A DNA stretch of 64,000 bases, from contig JAKUCV010002172.1 of assembly GCA_028386065.3 (NCBI GenBank), forward strand, positions 285,338 to 349,337, read 5' to 3'. This document shows positions 23,282 to 34,600 of this stretch, one piece after another (the stretch's first letter is position 1; every line of letters begins with the position of its first letter). The position numbers and the translations under genes are program-made. Below the pieces are notes generated by a model. It searched no databases. It was given only the letters and a program-made list of their open reading frames with translations, and was not told the origin of the DNA. This stretch comes from Turnera subulata. Its lineage: Eukaryota > Streptophyta > Magnoliopsida > Malpighiales > Passifloraceae.

Positions 23282-26229
23282 TGTAACGCCCCGAATTTTC
23301 GGTATTTAATTTATGATTTTTAAAATTTTTTTTTTAAAAAAAATTTTACCTTCTTGGAATTTTTACCTTCTCGGCATTTTCAAGAAGTTTCGGCCAAAAG
23401 AATTTAATTTCCTTGAACGTTGAAGGGTTGTTAATTAAAAGTTTTATTGGGATTTTAATTGATTCTTTAGTATTTGAAATTTAATTGGTCAAGCAAAATT
23501 TATGGAATCATTTAAATGGGAGGCTGTCATGCAAACACAAAGTATTGTCTCGTTTATCAAAACTACGTAGTTTGGCTTGTGGCAAACATAAAAACATAAA
23601 GTGTTGTGTGTTTTGACCAAAGGAGCATAGACAGGTTGACTAGGCATTGGAGACATCGGTCAAAACGACATGAAACATGGGTATACAATGTCATTTTGTT
23701 TCCTGTAGAATTGAACACGTTCTAACCCTCTTTTTTCTCTTTCTCATTCTTTTCTCTTCTCCAAAGTCGTTCACACCCTCACATCTCTTCTCTTCTCCCT
23801 CACCCACACAACTCTCTTTTCTTTCCTCTAAAATTCACAAGCCGCCACTGCCACACCAAGCCATCAGCCCTTCCTCTCTTTTATTTATTTTTATTCTTTT
23901 TATTCTCCTTTTACCTCTATTCATTCGATCTATGATGCTCCCGGGTACACATGGCAGAGACGGCGAGACTCGACTTGGTGGAGGAGGATCGATAGATGCA
24001 CCGGTAATGGGGTTGACGAGGGAAGAGATGATACCCCTCTGGTTTCGAGGCGTGCGATGTGGTTGTCGAGCCAGACACGTTTTGGCAGCGAATGAGCTTG
24101 CTGACGGGTTGGTTACTGCAGTCGTCAAGTTGTGGCTTTTGGTTTTGGTGGTGGTGGATTAGTGATTGTTGTCCGGCTGATGGAGTAACCCTTGGCATGG
24201 GACTGATGCTGGGCAGCATGTTGCAGGACTTTAACGCAAGCTTTAGTGATAGCCTTGTGTTTCTAGTCAAGGATTGGGTTGTGGTTATGTTGGCCAGTTC
24301 AATTCAATGAGAATAAGTCCTGTGGTGCTTGATATGGAATTCGGTAAGGTTTCAACAATTGTTGGCATTTTCGAGTTAATTCTTGAATTGGATTGTCACT
24401 GCCCAAATGCTAGTCACTCCAAGTAACGTAGTATGCTTTATATCTTACATTGGCCTGTATGTAGTATATCATTAATAACTGATTAGTGGAAGTTGTTGTG
24501 GTCTCATAAATGATTTATTTAAATCCTAGCTTTAATTGGACCTATGTTTGAATTTCGTTATATAGGTCCAAAATGGAATGTTGGTTTAACATTGTTAATT
24601 TGATGCTAGCTTAATTATGGCACCTGACCTACCGTACTAGTAATTTAAGGTGGTATGTGAAATACTATTTGGGCCAATTATAATGGATTTAGTGGATTGA
24701 TTAATGTGAGGATGAGAATATGATTAATTCAATTAATTAGTTGTTCATATGGTTAGTAGTTTGTTTTGTATACGCTTTAAATAGAAAAATAAATATGGTT
24801 CTATGTAATCATGGGGTTTAAATAATTGCTACGGGGCCTTAGGCTAGGCTTTAAAAATAAAACGATATTGGTTTGTCAGCAAACAAAGTTGAAACTCTTT
24901 ATTATATTAAAATCTTATGCCTCAGGTTTTGACACAGAACTTAGTTGCAAATAATTTTTCTTTAACTGTAATAGAGGGACCTAGATTCCAATCTTTCAGG
25001 GTAGCTTGACATGGTAAATTCTTCCTCGATGCATCGGTGATACCTTAGGAGCAGCAAGGTTTTATGACGACGCCGGTTTGGACGCTAGCTATCTAATATT
25101 TCAAGTGAGGACATATAAACCTTTGTATGCGTTACTGCCTACAATACTCGGTTAATTGACATGGTTTATAAAGTGGTAATATCCGTTTGGTATTGAATGA
25201 TGTATGCGTGTATGTTGTGTTGATGTTGTTGTTTGCACGGTGAATCCTATAACGATATCTTTGTTGTTGTGTGCTTGATTATATGTGAATCGTGTGCCTG
25301 TATGTTATGATATGCCTGTTGAGTATGCTTTGTTGTTATGCTAAATAACATGATTTATGATTTTGAGGTTGTGTGGTGGACTGTGGGCTGGAGGCCCGAA
25401 ATTGAGATTAAATATCTAAATCCTACAACCCTGGATAATCATACTTACTGCATACATAATACCTTGAGTATGGTTGAGAATAATGTACAGTAAAAATCTA
25501 CTACTGTGGGGCTGTTGACCGTTTGGTTCGAGCGGGAAGTGATACCTCTCGGGATTGCATGCGGGATAGCATGGTATATGCGGTTTAGCGTATGGGTCTG
25601 TGATGACCGGTTCTACCTCCCTCTTTCTCTCTGTCTCTCTCTCTCTCAGTGATTGTATTTGGGCATACGCCCTGATTATTATGGGCTTATGCCCTGGTTG
25701 TCTCATGAGATGGGACCGAGCTCGACGCACACAGTAAATGGCCATAATAAAATATTCAATCCTAATAACGATAAAGTACAACTATAATAAGATGATTAAA
25801 GTCAAGTGTTGGTTTGAAGTCTAATGATTACTTTGTGTTGTGCATTGTGACTTGTTTGTACACTGTGTTGCTACTGCCTAATGTCGGTGTATTTGTGGTT
25901 GATTTGTATTTGTATACTATGGTTTATTTGTTTGCAATGAGACAGTGGTTGGTCTTACCCCCTCACAGACTTTATACAGGTTAACTGATCGATGATCAGG
26001 GCTGCATATCAGCAGGTGGCGGTGTTGTCCTCTCCTCGAGTCGGATCCATAGAGTATATTACATTCATTTTTCTTTATGTATATGTCTTCTGCTACTCGT
26101 ATTGTATTATTTATTGTATGATTGATTGTTGATCATGTTGATGTTATCGTATCCCGGGTAGAAGGGCATTTTTGTCTTTCCACATGTTGTAATTATTTTA
26201 ATTAGATATTTTGGGATACGGGCGTTTCA
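23282..26229 (+). repeat. 3' LTR of LARD member B (2948 bp)
   Basis: It matches the 5' LTR closely along its whole length, apart from scattered substitutions, small indels and the missing segment near 25023. The palindrome recurs at 23559-23573, and it ends GGGATACGGGCGTTTCA just before the GCTCC duplication. The high LTR similarity points to a fairly recent insertion; exact divergence was not computed. Confidence 0.85.
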
Positions 26230-26234
26230 GCTCC

Positions 26235-28350
26235 AATTTGGGATCTTGCAAACTCAGCTATGACTGTGGTACCTCCACCTTTTAGGTTTGACAATGATTG
26301 AATCCACGAATGGTGATATTTTTGCCTCCACAATCCTTTTTGCGAACGGGTGGCTCCTTTGGAAGAAATTGCTCCTGTAACTTCTTCGTTGAGTTAGTCG
26401 CAAATTGGTTCTAGAGTTTCGCCTCCTCTTAAATCGTTGCGCTTTTACAGAGGCCTGACTACTCTTTTGGTTGGCTACTCCGATGGGCATTAGCATTCAA
26501 GTTGTTTATCTTGGCATTCATCATTCATTGTTGATATCTGGGAATCTATTTAGGGTCTTGCCCGCTCTGTTGACAGTACGTCCAGCAGCAACGGTTCAGA
26601 ATCACGTGGTTTTGCTCGAGCCAAAATTCGTGGAAATGAGGCACAAGAAAAGTAAAACAGTAAAAAAGTATATATTTTAATAAAAAATATGTATGCCAAA
26701 AGTTTACAGGAAATATATTATTTTTTTATTTAGAAAATAATAATTATTTTGGAAAGAACCAATGAATCTGTTCCAAAGGAAATACATTAATCCTGCGAAA
26801 TTAATAGTCATCAATTTAGGTGATTAATTGATTTGATTAGTTGATTGGGTTAATGAAATGTATTAATGTAAATAATGAAACGGTTGAAAAAAAAAAGATT
26901 TAACGTCAATGAATGATGATTCCCTTTTCAGAAACAAACTAATAAAAAAAATAAAAAAAATTCAACTTACAAACAATTTGATTGAGAAAGTGGTTCAAAA
27001 ATATCAAGTTGTTACCAAAACAAAGATTACCTTAGAGAGGATTAGGTTGTTCAATTCTCCTCCCACCTTTGGGCATTATTGTTTCTTAAAAGGAAATAAA
27101 AATAAAAATATTAAAAATCCTGTAGAATCATTGTAGGGGTTTCACCCACGAATTAAAAATATTTCATATCATTCATTAAGTTATCAAAATTTAAATGTTT
27201 AAAATGAAATAGTTTCAAAATGAATTATAAAACTATCGTTTCACCTTAAAAGTTTATATTATAAAAACAAACAGTTCCTAAACTTTTGTCATTGCTTCTC
27301 AATTTTTTTTTATCTTGTCTTTCCTTTTTACTCTATATAATTCCTATATTCTTCTATAATCACTTTGAGTCAAGTTTTGTATCCTTTTTTCAAAGATTTT
27401 ATTTTATTTTTTAATATAATTCTCTTTAGAGGATCGGGATAATCAGAAAGTGAATATTTAATATCTTAAAATTCCAAATCAAACTTTGGTGAAAAAGACT
27501 TCAATCAGCTTGTATCACTCCTTAAGTTTTTCTAAACCAAAAACATAAACTTTATTGAATATTTTACACTTGTTAGTATGTTGCAATATATTTAATTGCA
27601 TCCTCAGTGTGTGGTAATTACTTAATCTAATACAATTTCTTCACTTTCTTCAGTATTTGATTTCTCATAGTGATGTTTAAATTGATGCAAGCCAGGATAA
27701 AACTCTAATTTTGTTAGAGATTCATTGGGTCGACAACAATTTTAGTCTATGGTGTGCATGATTACAGGTGGTATAAAGACGGCTGATGTTATGGATGTTG
27801 ATAAGGAGTATGGATTAGTCATACCTTAGGGCAGTACTTGGCCTAATGGGTGGGCATTCTGAGTTTTGAAAATCAATACTACTGTTCTATATTGCTGGTC
27901 AGATTTCCTCTGTGACTTGGAACCTATTGATATAAAAAACCCCGAGACCAATTTTGCCATTCAAGATAAAAATTTGCACCTACTCAAGTATTTTATGAAA
28001 GTAACAAAAAGAAGAGGAAAGAGATATATAATTAATATAAATTTTGGAAACTTAATGTATAATAAAAAAATATTAGTGTTACACTCCCTTACACACAAAG
28101 GGAAAAAAATTTTATATTTATAAAATAAATAAATATAAAAATATTTCCTTATAATTATTGTCATAATTGATATTGATTATATAAAACTTAAACTTATGCA
28201 TAATGCGTGAATATGGGTAAATTAGTCCTACTTGAGAAAACGGAATGAGATTTCTTATTCAAAGTACAAAGATGTAGAAAGTAAATATTAACACAAATAA
28301 TTTTCGTCATATTATGATATTTTGGCATAGAAAATTATTGCATTGCATGG
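26235..28350. other. Unclassified region, right flank of LARD member B
   Basis: 26235-26690 continues the sequence interrupted at 18623. From 26690 onward the DNA is AT-rich with no gene I can support. A plus-strand stretch around 27760-27960 (with LCDLEPIDIKNPETNFAIQ) looks faintly protein-like but has no recognised domain. Confidence 0.35.
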
Positions 28351-28359
28351 AATATTCAA

Positions 28360-29194
28360 GGCTAAATCGCATATATAGGGGTCGTACTATTTCAAAAGTA
28401 TCGTTTGGGGGTCTGTACTATTTTTTGTCCCTTTTACGGGTCTATACTCTTATTTTTCGTTCCTTTTAGGGGTCCGTAAAAGGGACAAGAAATAGTACAG
28501 ACCCTCAAACGATACTTTTGAAATAGTACGGACCCTATATATGCGAAAACTCGTGTATTAGCCCCTAGGGAAACTACTGTAAAGTCGAAAATGGCCATAA
28601 CTTCTTGTCCGGAAGTTGTTTTGGTTCAAAAATTTTTTTTTCTCATTCTTATTTTAACATGGTCTAATGGCTAGTATCAGTCTCCACACTTAGCTCGAAA
28701 TTTGAAAAATTAGCAAAAAACTCTTGCGGTAAATTCGAAAATGGCCATAATTTCTCGTCCGGAACTCATTTTGGTTCAATTTTTTTTCCTCGCTCTTTAT
28801 TTTAACATGGTGTAAAAGGACAGTATCAGTCTTCACTCTGCTCGAAATTTGAAAAAATAGCAGAAAACTGATGTACTAACCCCTAGCGAAAACGACCGGG
28901 AACAAGAAAAGGGCCATAATGAGTTATTATTCCGGACGAAAAGTTATAGGGTCCGTACTATTTTAAAAGTATTGTTTGGGGGTCTGTACTATTTCTTGTC
29001 CCTTTTACGGATCTGTACTCTTATTTTTCGTTCCTTTTAGAGGTCTCGGATAGCCCTGCTGATGACGTGGACTGCCCGAAATCCCTAAAAGGGACGAAAA
29101 ATAAGAGTATAGACCCGTAAAAAGGACAAAAAATAGTACAGACCCCCAAACGACACTTTTGAAATAGTACGGACCCTGTATATGCAATTTACCC
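28360..29194. mobile_element. Mutator-like non-autonomous element with palindromic ends
   Basis: Termini are GGCTAAATCGCATATATAGG on the left and, inverted on the right, GGGTAAATTGCATATACAGG. The flanking 9-bp sequences AATATTCAA (28351-28359) and AATATTAAA (29195-29203) match at 8 of 9 positions, which fits a Mutator target duplication. Each end is itself a hairpin: 28376-28545 and 28945-29178 fold back on the core GTCTGTACTATTT...TTTTGTCCCTTTTACGG. The centre (28578-28880) holds two imperfect direct repeats of about 155 bp, each containing TCGAAAATGGCCATAA and TTTTGGTTCAA. No coding capacity. Confidence 0.65.
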
Positions 29195-29203
29195 AATATT
29201 AAA

Positions 29204-29944
29204 TGGAAAAAGTATATTTGCATAATAAAAAGGAAGGAAGATAATAAGCATAAAAATATAGAAATTTTTAAAATATCATCTCATAAAAACAACAGAAAGT
29301 GAATAGTGTAAATTTTATATAAGGATAGGTGGATGCTGAAAAAAATATAGAACATGTCTATAAACAATTTTAAAATCTATATACATTGTAGTTTTAAAAA
29401 AATAAGACATGAATTAAACATTTTAAGAATTCCAAAGTATTACTAATGGGGTTCTTTTATTTTCTTTTCTCTTTTTTATATTCCTTGGCCAAACATTTAT
29501 TTTTTCCATTTATGTCATCCACATGATGTAAATTTGAGTTCTTTGATTTATTTTTTCTTCCTTACTATTATGTAAAATAATTCTTTGTTGATTCGAGTTA
29601 AAAATTGTTTCTAGCTTCTGAATAAGATAAGATAATATAAACTATAACAAATATATAAATTGGTAAAAAGCTAACACTCATAGGAGCAAACACATCACTT
29701 GACTATACATAAATTGGTAAAAGCCTAACATTCATACGAGTAAGATCTCATGTGACCCGTGTGTAAGACGGGAGAACGATCTAGTTTATAAGTCCAATGG
29801 GGGGAATGGTCTCATCCAACGGTCTCAATTACTTTGCCATCTTCAACTTACGACGGAAAAGAGGAGCCTATTGCCAAGGTGGATGGACAACTGGTAGGCA
29901 CATGGGTCAGCTTTCAAATCCTTTCACTTAGTGGATCGTACTAC
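29204..29944. other. AT-rich spacer
   Basis: No gene or clear element. A short direct repeat of ATAAATTGGTAAAAGC-type sequence occurs near 29656 and 29709, and a GTGACCCGTGTGTAAGACGG block lies near 29754. Confidence 0.4.
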
Positions 29945-29947
29945 TTA

Positions 29948-30321
29948 CAGCCCGTTTGATATCATGGAATTGAAATCAATTCCTTAGTTTGGTATAATTC
30001 CATTTAACTTAAAATAGGAATTGAATTCTATTTTTTATTTTTGGATCAATATTTTGGTAATATTTCAAATCCAAGCAAAATCTATCGGATTTAGAATTCA
30101 ATTCCACTGGAAAAGTATTGTTATGTCTAAATGACAAAAATGACCCTATACTCTTATTTTAATTTTTTTTAACAAAGGACAACTTAGGTAATTTTAGCAA
30201 TTCAATTCCTCATTATTAAAAAGTATACCAAACATGGGAATTGATTTCATAATGAATTCAAATTCTAAATTTTTAATGATTTGAATTTAATTCCAATTTC
30301 AAATTGATACCAAACGGACTA
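29948..30321. mobile_element. Harbinger-like (Tourist-type) MITE
   Basis: The 374-bp element has terminal inverted repeats CAGCCCGTTTGATATCA and, on the right inverted, TAGTCCGTTTGGTATCA. TTA is present on both sides (29945-29947 and 30322-30324), the target preference of PIF/Harbinger. The interior is filled with inverted GAATTGAATT-type motifs and has no ORF. Confidence 0.75.
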
Positions 30322-30588
30322 TTAATGAACCAGACTTCATCCTCATAGACTTTTTGGGATTTGGGCTCGATAAACTGTTGGTGCATTGGGCTCGTCATAT
30401 AAGGCATGTATGGTTTGGGTTCACTATTAAAGCTCGCCATATCAAAAATGATATTTTAGAAAAAAATTATTAGAATGATATAGATTTTTTTTTTTTATAT
30501 TGACGCTTTTTAATCCGTGTCTAGCACGGAGGGATGACTAAGTTTAATTTCAAACCTAAGATTATGTAACTAATTTTCCATGGGGTGT

Positions 30589-30687
30589 ACTTCATGATTA
30601 TGTATAAAGAAATAAAATTAATTATTCTAGACTCTCCTCATTAAGTTCTACTTCATGATTATATATAAAGAAATAAAATTAATTAAT
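30589..30687. repeat. Direct repeat of about 38 bp, two units
   Basis: TACTTCATGATTATGTATAA followed by AGAAATAAAATTAATTA occurs at about 30589-30626 and again at about 30650-30687 with one substitution near its middle. The second copy abuts the long-inverted-repeat element. Confidence 0.8.
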
Positions 30688-30689
30688 AT

Positions 30690-31445
30690 TAGGTAAAATT
30701 TCAATTCACTAACCCTAACTTTAGCTCAGTACCACTTTGGCAAGTTAACTTTTTGTTGTAACAAATCAGTAACTTAACTTTCTAAAAGTAACAAATTAGT
30801 AACTCCGTACACCGTTAACACTGGCTCCTAGACTCATAGAGCGCGCGTGTTTAAACTTCATTTTCTTATATTTTAATTATTTTTAATTAAATTATCAATA
30901 TTATATATAATATAGGCGATAATGTTAATTTATCTTTATATAAAATTAATAATATTACTAGTCAGTAAAAGATGGTAGATAAATTACTACTGTTTTTTAA
31001 AAAATTATTCTTTATAATTTTAAAATTTTTATAAATTTGTTTTTGTATTTATTTCTATTTTATATTTTTTCTATAATAATTTTCTACATTATTCTCTTAC
31101 TGCTAATTTTTTTCTTGTATAAAAATTTTTCTTTTATAATATTCATATAACAGAGGGGTGCGGCTTTGTTGTTTTTTATTTGATTAGTACTTGCGACATC
31201 ACAATATCGTCTAGCTAGTATTTTTTTTTTTAAATAATTTGAAAGAATTAAAAGGATAAAAATGAAAAAGAAAAGAAAATCAAATTTAAACGCACGCGCA
31301 TAGTAGTTGGTATTAACGGTTTTTAACGGAGTTACTAATTTGTTATTTTAAGAAAGTTAAATTACTAATTTATTACAACAAAAAATTAAGTTGCCAAAAT
31401 TAATATTGAGCTACAATTAAAGTTAGTGAATTGAAATTTTGTAAC
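30690..31445. mobile_element. Long-inverted-repeat element upstream of the PNPase gene
   Basis: About 150 bp at the left (30693-30850) is repeated inverted at the right (31290-31442): AAAATTTCAATTCACTAA... against ...AGTGAATTGAAATTTT, plus the TTGGCAA, TTTTTTGTTGTAA, TTAGTAACTCCG and CCGTTAA blocks. The length of the repeats suggests a Mutator-like or fold-back element. No target duplication could be confirmed. A rearranged relative lies at 2940-3860. Its right end is about 200 bp from the PNPase start codon. Confidence 0.7.
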
Positions 31446-31647
31446 GTTTGCCTACGGTATTTATCTTCAGTTCGCATTTCACAAGCAAGGATAGTTTAAA
31501 ACCGGATAGAGTTTCTTTAATCTCCCTGTCCCCCTCCGCGCCTTAAAACGGATAGAGTTTCTTTACCCTCTCTCTCCCTCTCTCGTCTCTCTGCACTTTC
31601 TTCTCCCCTCACTCTCACTCACTAAGCAACTGAGCTCCAAAGAAAAA
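31446..31647 (+). promoter_or_regulatory. Promoter and 5' leader region of the PNPase gene
   Basis: Between the upstream element and the ATG are a direct repeat GGATAGAGTTTCTTTA (31505-31520 and 31549-31564), a weak TATA-like TAGTTTAAAA near 31493, and a pyrimidine-rich tract at 31563-31622 typical of plant 5' leaders. The transcription start probably lies between 31530 and 31600. The ATG at 31648 follows AAAGAAAAA, a good plant start context. Confidence 0.5.
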
Positions 31648-34600
31648 ATGATACCAAACCCTAGCGCCATAGCTCTCCTCACCTCACCGTGTTACATCCG
31701 TCACTTTAGCTCTCCCTTTCCCCTACCTTCTAACCACACCGGCGGCCGTTTCGAATTCTCTCTCTCCACCAACTGCCTCCGCTCCGTTACCGGCCGGAGA
31801 ACTCTAAACTCTCGCTCGCTTTTCACGATACCGGCGTGCCGGCGACCGCAGTTTAGTTCCGTTAGAGCGTTGAGCAACCCGGACGGTGGCTCCCCGTCTC
31901 TTTCCCAGGCCGTGTCTGTTAAAATCCCCGTCGGCGACAGACACGTAAGCTTGTCTAACGAATTGTCGCTTCTTCACTTTCGTGCTTGATAGGTTCTGTA
32001 ATTTCCATTTCTCTCTGTGATTGTTTTGAGTTACAGAATTGCGCAATGCGGATTCTGTTGTCGTCTTATGAAATGCATTATTGTCGCTTTTTGATTTTGT
32101 GCTCTAAGTTATCAATTTTAAATGTGCCTTATGACTCACCTGCATTTTTCTTGAGTTTACTTAACACGCCATGCTAGTATTCCTTTAGCGAAAAAAATGA
32201 TGGATACTCTTAATTTTTTCTGTATTATTGCAGATTTTGGTGGAGACTGGTCATATCGGGCGGCAGGCTAGCGCTTCTGTTACAGTGACTGATGGTGAAA
32301 CTGTATGTTATTTTGACTTGCGCACCGTCTCTTAGTTGGTGGAGTAAGATAAACATATTGTTGCCTGTCTATGTTTGATAAATCAATGTTCTTATTTGCA
32401 TAATTTGCTAAAGTAATTTCTTTCCTTTTAAAATCTAATGGTGCAGATTGAAATTAATAGGAAAGTGTAAGAGAATTTTGCAACTTGTGAAACTATATTT
32501 GTTTGTTCGTTTTCTGTTTACATGCAAGCATTACTCGTAATTGCCATCTTGAATTTTAGCAGCCTGTTTCACTGATGACCATGACATTTTTACTGCTAAT
32601 GTTGATGGTCCTGCTGATTCTTCTTCTTGTTTTAGATTGTCTACACTTCAGTTTGTTTGGATGATATTCCTAGTGAGCCTTCCGATTTTCTTCCATTCTC
32701 TGTAAATTATCAAGAGCGTTTTTCAGCAGCAGGCCGAACTAGGTATTTCTTGTTCTTTGCCAAGTTTTGTAATGCATCTTACATAACGAACTGATCTTCT
32801 TATGCTTTGCATCTGCCGTTGCTGCAGTGGAGGCTTTTTCAAACGAGAAGGCAAGTTAAAAGATCATGAGGTACTAGCTACATCCTTTTAAGGAATGCTA
32901 ACAAAGCTGATAGTGGAATCAATCTCCTTTGGTTTCTTCTCATTTCTAGAGTAGCTTTCTTCTAATCTTCAAATTGGCATTCTTATCTTTGTTCATACGT
33001 GTTTAATAAGTTTTCACTGCTGGTGAAGGACTGTAAATTTATTATTTATTGTTGGAAATCTTATTCTTTCACTAGAAAATTATATTCAGTAATGCCGTTG
33101 CATATACATCTGCTATAAGCTTTGGAATGTTGTGCTTTTTATTATTCTCTGGGAAAACGAATGATTTTTTTTTTTATTACGTTGCTTTTGTACTTCAATC
33201 TCATCTGCCAGGTATTTATCCTCTGTTATGCTTGCATAGATAAAACAGACAGAATATGGAACTTGCCCATATGTTTCTAATCTTAGTGTTGATATGGATT
33301 CCATTCACTATGGTGGTTCATTGAAGATAACTTAGAATTCATGCAAGAATTATTCACAGTTTATAAACTATACTGCTACATTCATAGTACAAACTAAACT
33401 TTGCCGCATTTAACCTTCTGAATGAGAGGTACGGACTGGTCTTCCTTTGCTGATATGTGCTATGGAAATTCTTCTGCTACCGGAAAACTTAGAAATCTCA
33501 GTCCACCTGCATTTTTGGGTTCATCGATAATAGATATTTAGCAGATATAGAGTTGCTATGTTCCTCTCAAAACTCGAGTGGATTTACATTGTTCTAGTCA
33601 TTTATATCCTTACATTTGTGTTTCTTTGTCAACTAGGTTCTTATTTGTAGACTGATTGATAGGCCACTGCGGCCAACTATACATAAGGGCTTTTACAATG
33701 AAACTCAGATACTATCTTGGGTAAGTTCTATGACTTTGTCAAAGGATTAGTTACCTATGTTTGTCTGACTGCTATACTAGTTCCTTGAAATCCATATAAT
33801 GCAGTCTAATTCTAGTTGTATTCTCTTTCTCTCGTTTTACCCTTCAATGTTTTTCTGCTTAATATAACAATTATGACTTACTAGTTGGAAGCCCAACTTG
33901 TCTGCCAAAATTCTAGAGCAAATATGAATTCCTTGACAAGCTGGTTTAGAGCGCCTATTATTAATGACTCACTGAATCTGTTTTTGTGATCATTCAGGAA
34001 TTTTTCTTTCTGTATGATAACAGAACAATCAGATTTCTATTTAAATTTGAACTATCTTTAGTTACTGAGAATTCTCAATCTGGATTTTTATTGCATCTTG
34101 CTGAGTAATGTCACCTCACCCTTATAGGTTTTAAGTTATGATGGTGTGCATTCCCCTGATTCTTTGGCTGTTACAGCTGCTGGAATAGCATTGTAAGCAA
34201 AGTTGCTAGCCTCTTCTTACTGTTTATAATTCTTAGGTTACTAATCTCATGCTATTATAGACTTCTGATTCTTAAAATTCAATACCAACAGAGCTCTTTC
34301 TGAGGTGCCAAATACACAAGCAGTTGCAGGGGTTCGAATTGGTCTTGTAGGGGATAAGTTTATTGTAAATCCAACAACAAAGGAGATGGAAGAGTCTGAG
34401 CTGGATTTGTTGCTGGCAGGAACCAGCAATGCCATATTGATGATAGAGGTTAGGTTAATGTTTCTAAGTTTTTCTTTCATAAGTGTTTTAAATTTATATA
34501 ACATCATTCTTGCGCAGTACCTTTGTTTGTGGGATCTAATTATGTATAAATGGATAGGAAAATTGGTAGTAGTAGGAGTTGAAGTGTATATAACATGTGT

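Larger units (their letters stand above)
18624..26229 (+). mobile_element. Complete LARD-like gypsy element (member B)
   Basis: 5' LTR 18624-21655, internal 21656-23281 and 3' LTR 23282-26229, with the 5-bp target duplication GCTCC at 18619-18623 and 26230-26234. Both LTRs start TGTAACGCCCCGAATTTTCG and end GGCGTTTCA. The primer-binding region TGGTAGCGGAGC is at 21659-21670, and a purine-rich AAGCGGGGTAGAAC tract precedes the 3' LTR. The 1626-bp interior has no gag, protease, RT or integrase, so the element is non-autonomous, with LTRs making up about 79% of its length. The interior's 3' tail (ACTTCGAGGGAAGAAATTT) resembles the end of chromovirus pol, so a Tekay/Del-type element probably supplies the enzymes. 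Confidence 0.85.

Noticed and set aside
27866..28123. 85-codon frame in AT-rich DNA
   Set aside because: Lysine/isoleucine bias matches the base composition; no domain recognised.
32871..33636. Short frames in PNPase introns, such as minus 33113-33304
   Set aside because: No coding signal; they lie in introns between well-matched exons.
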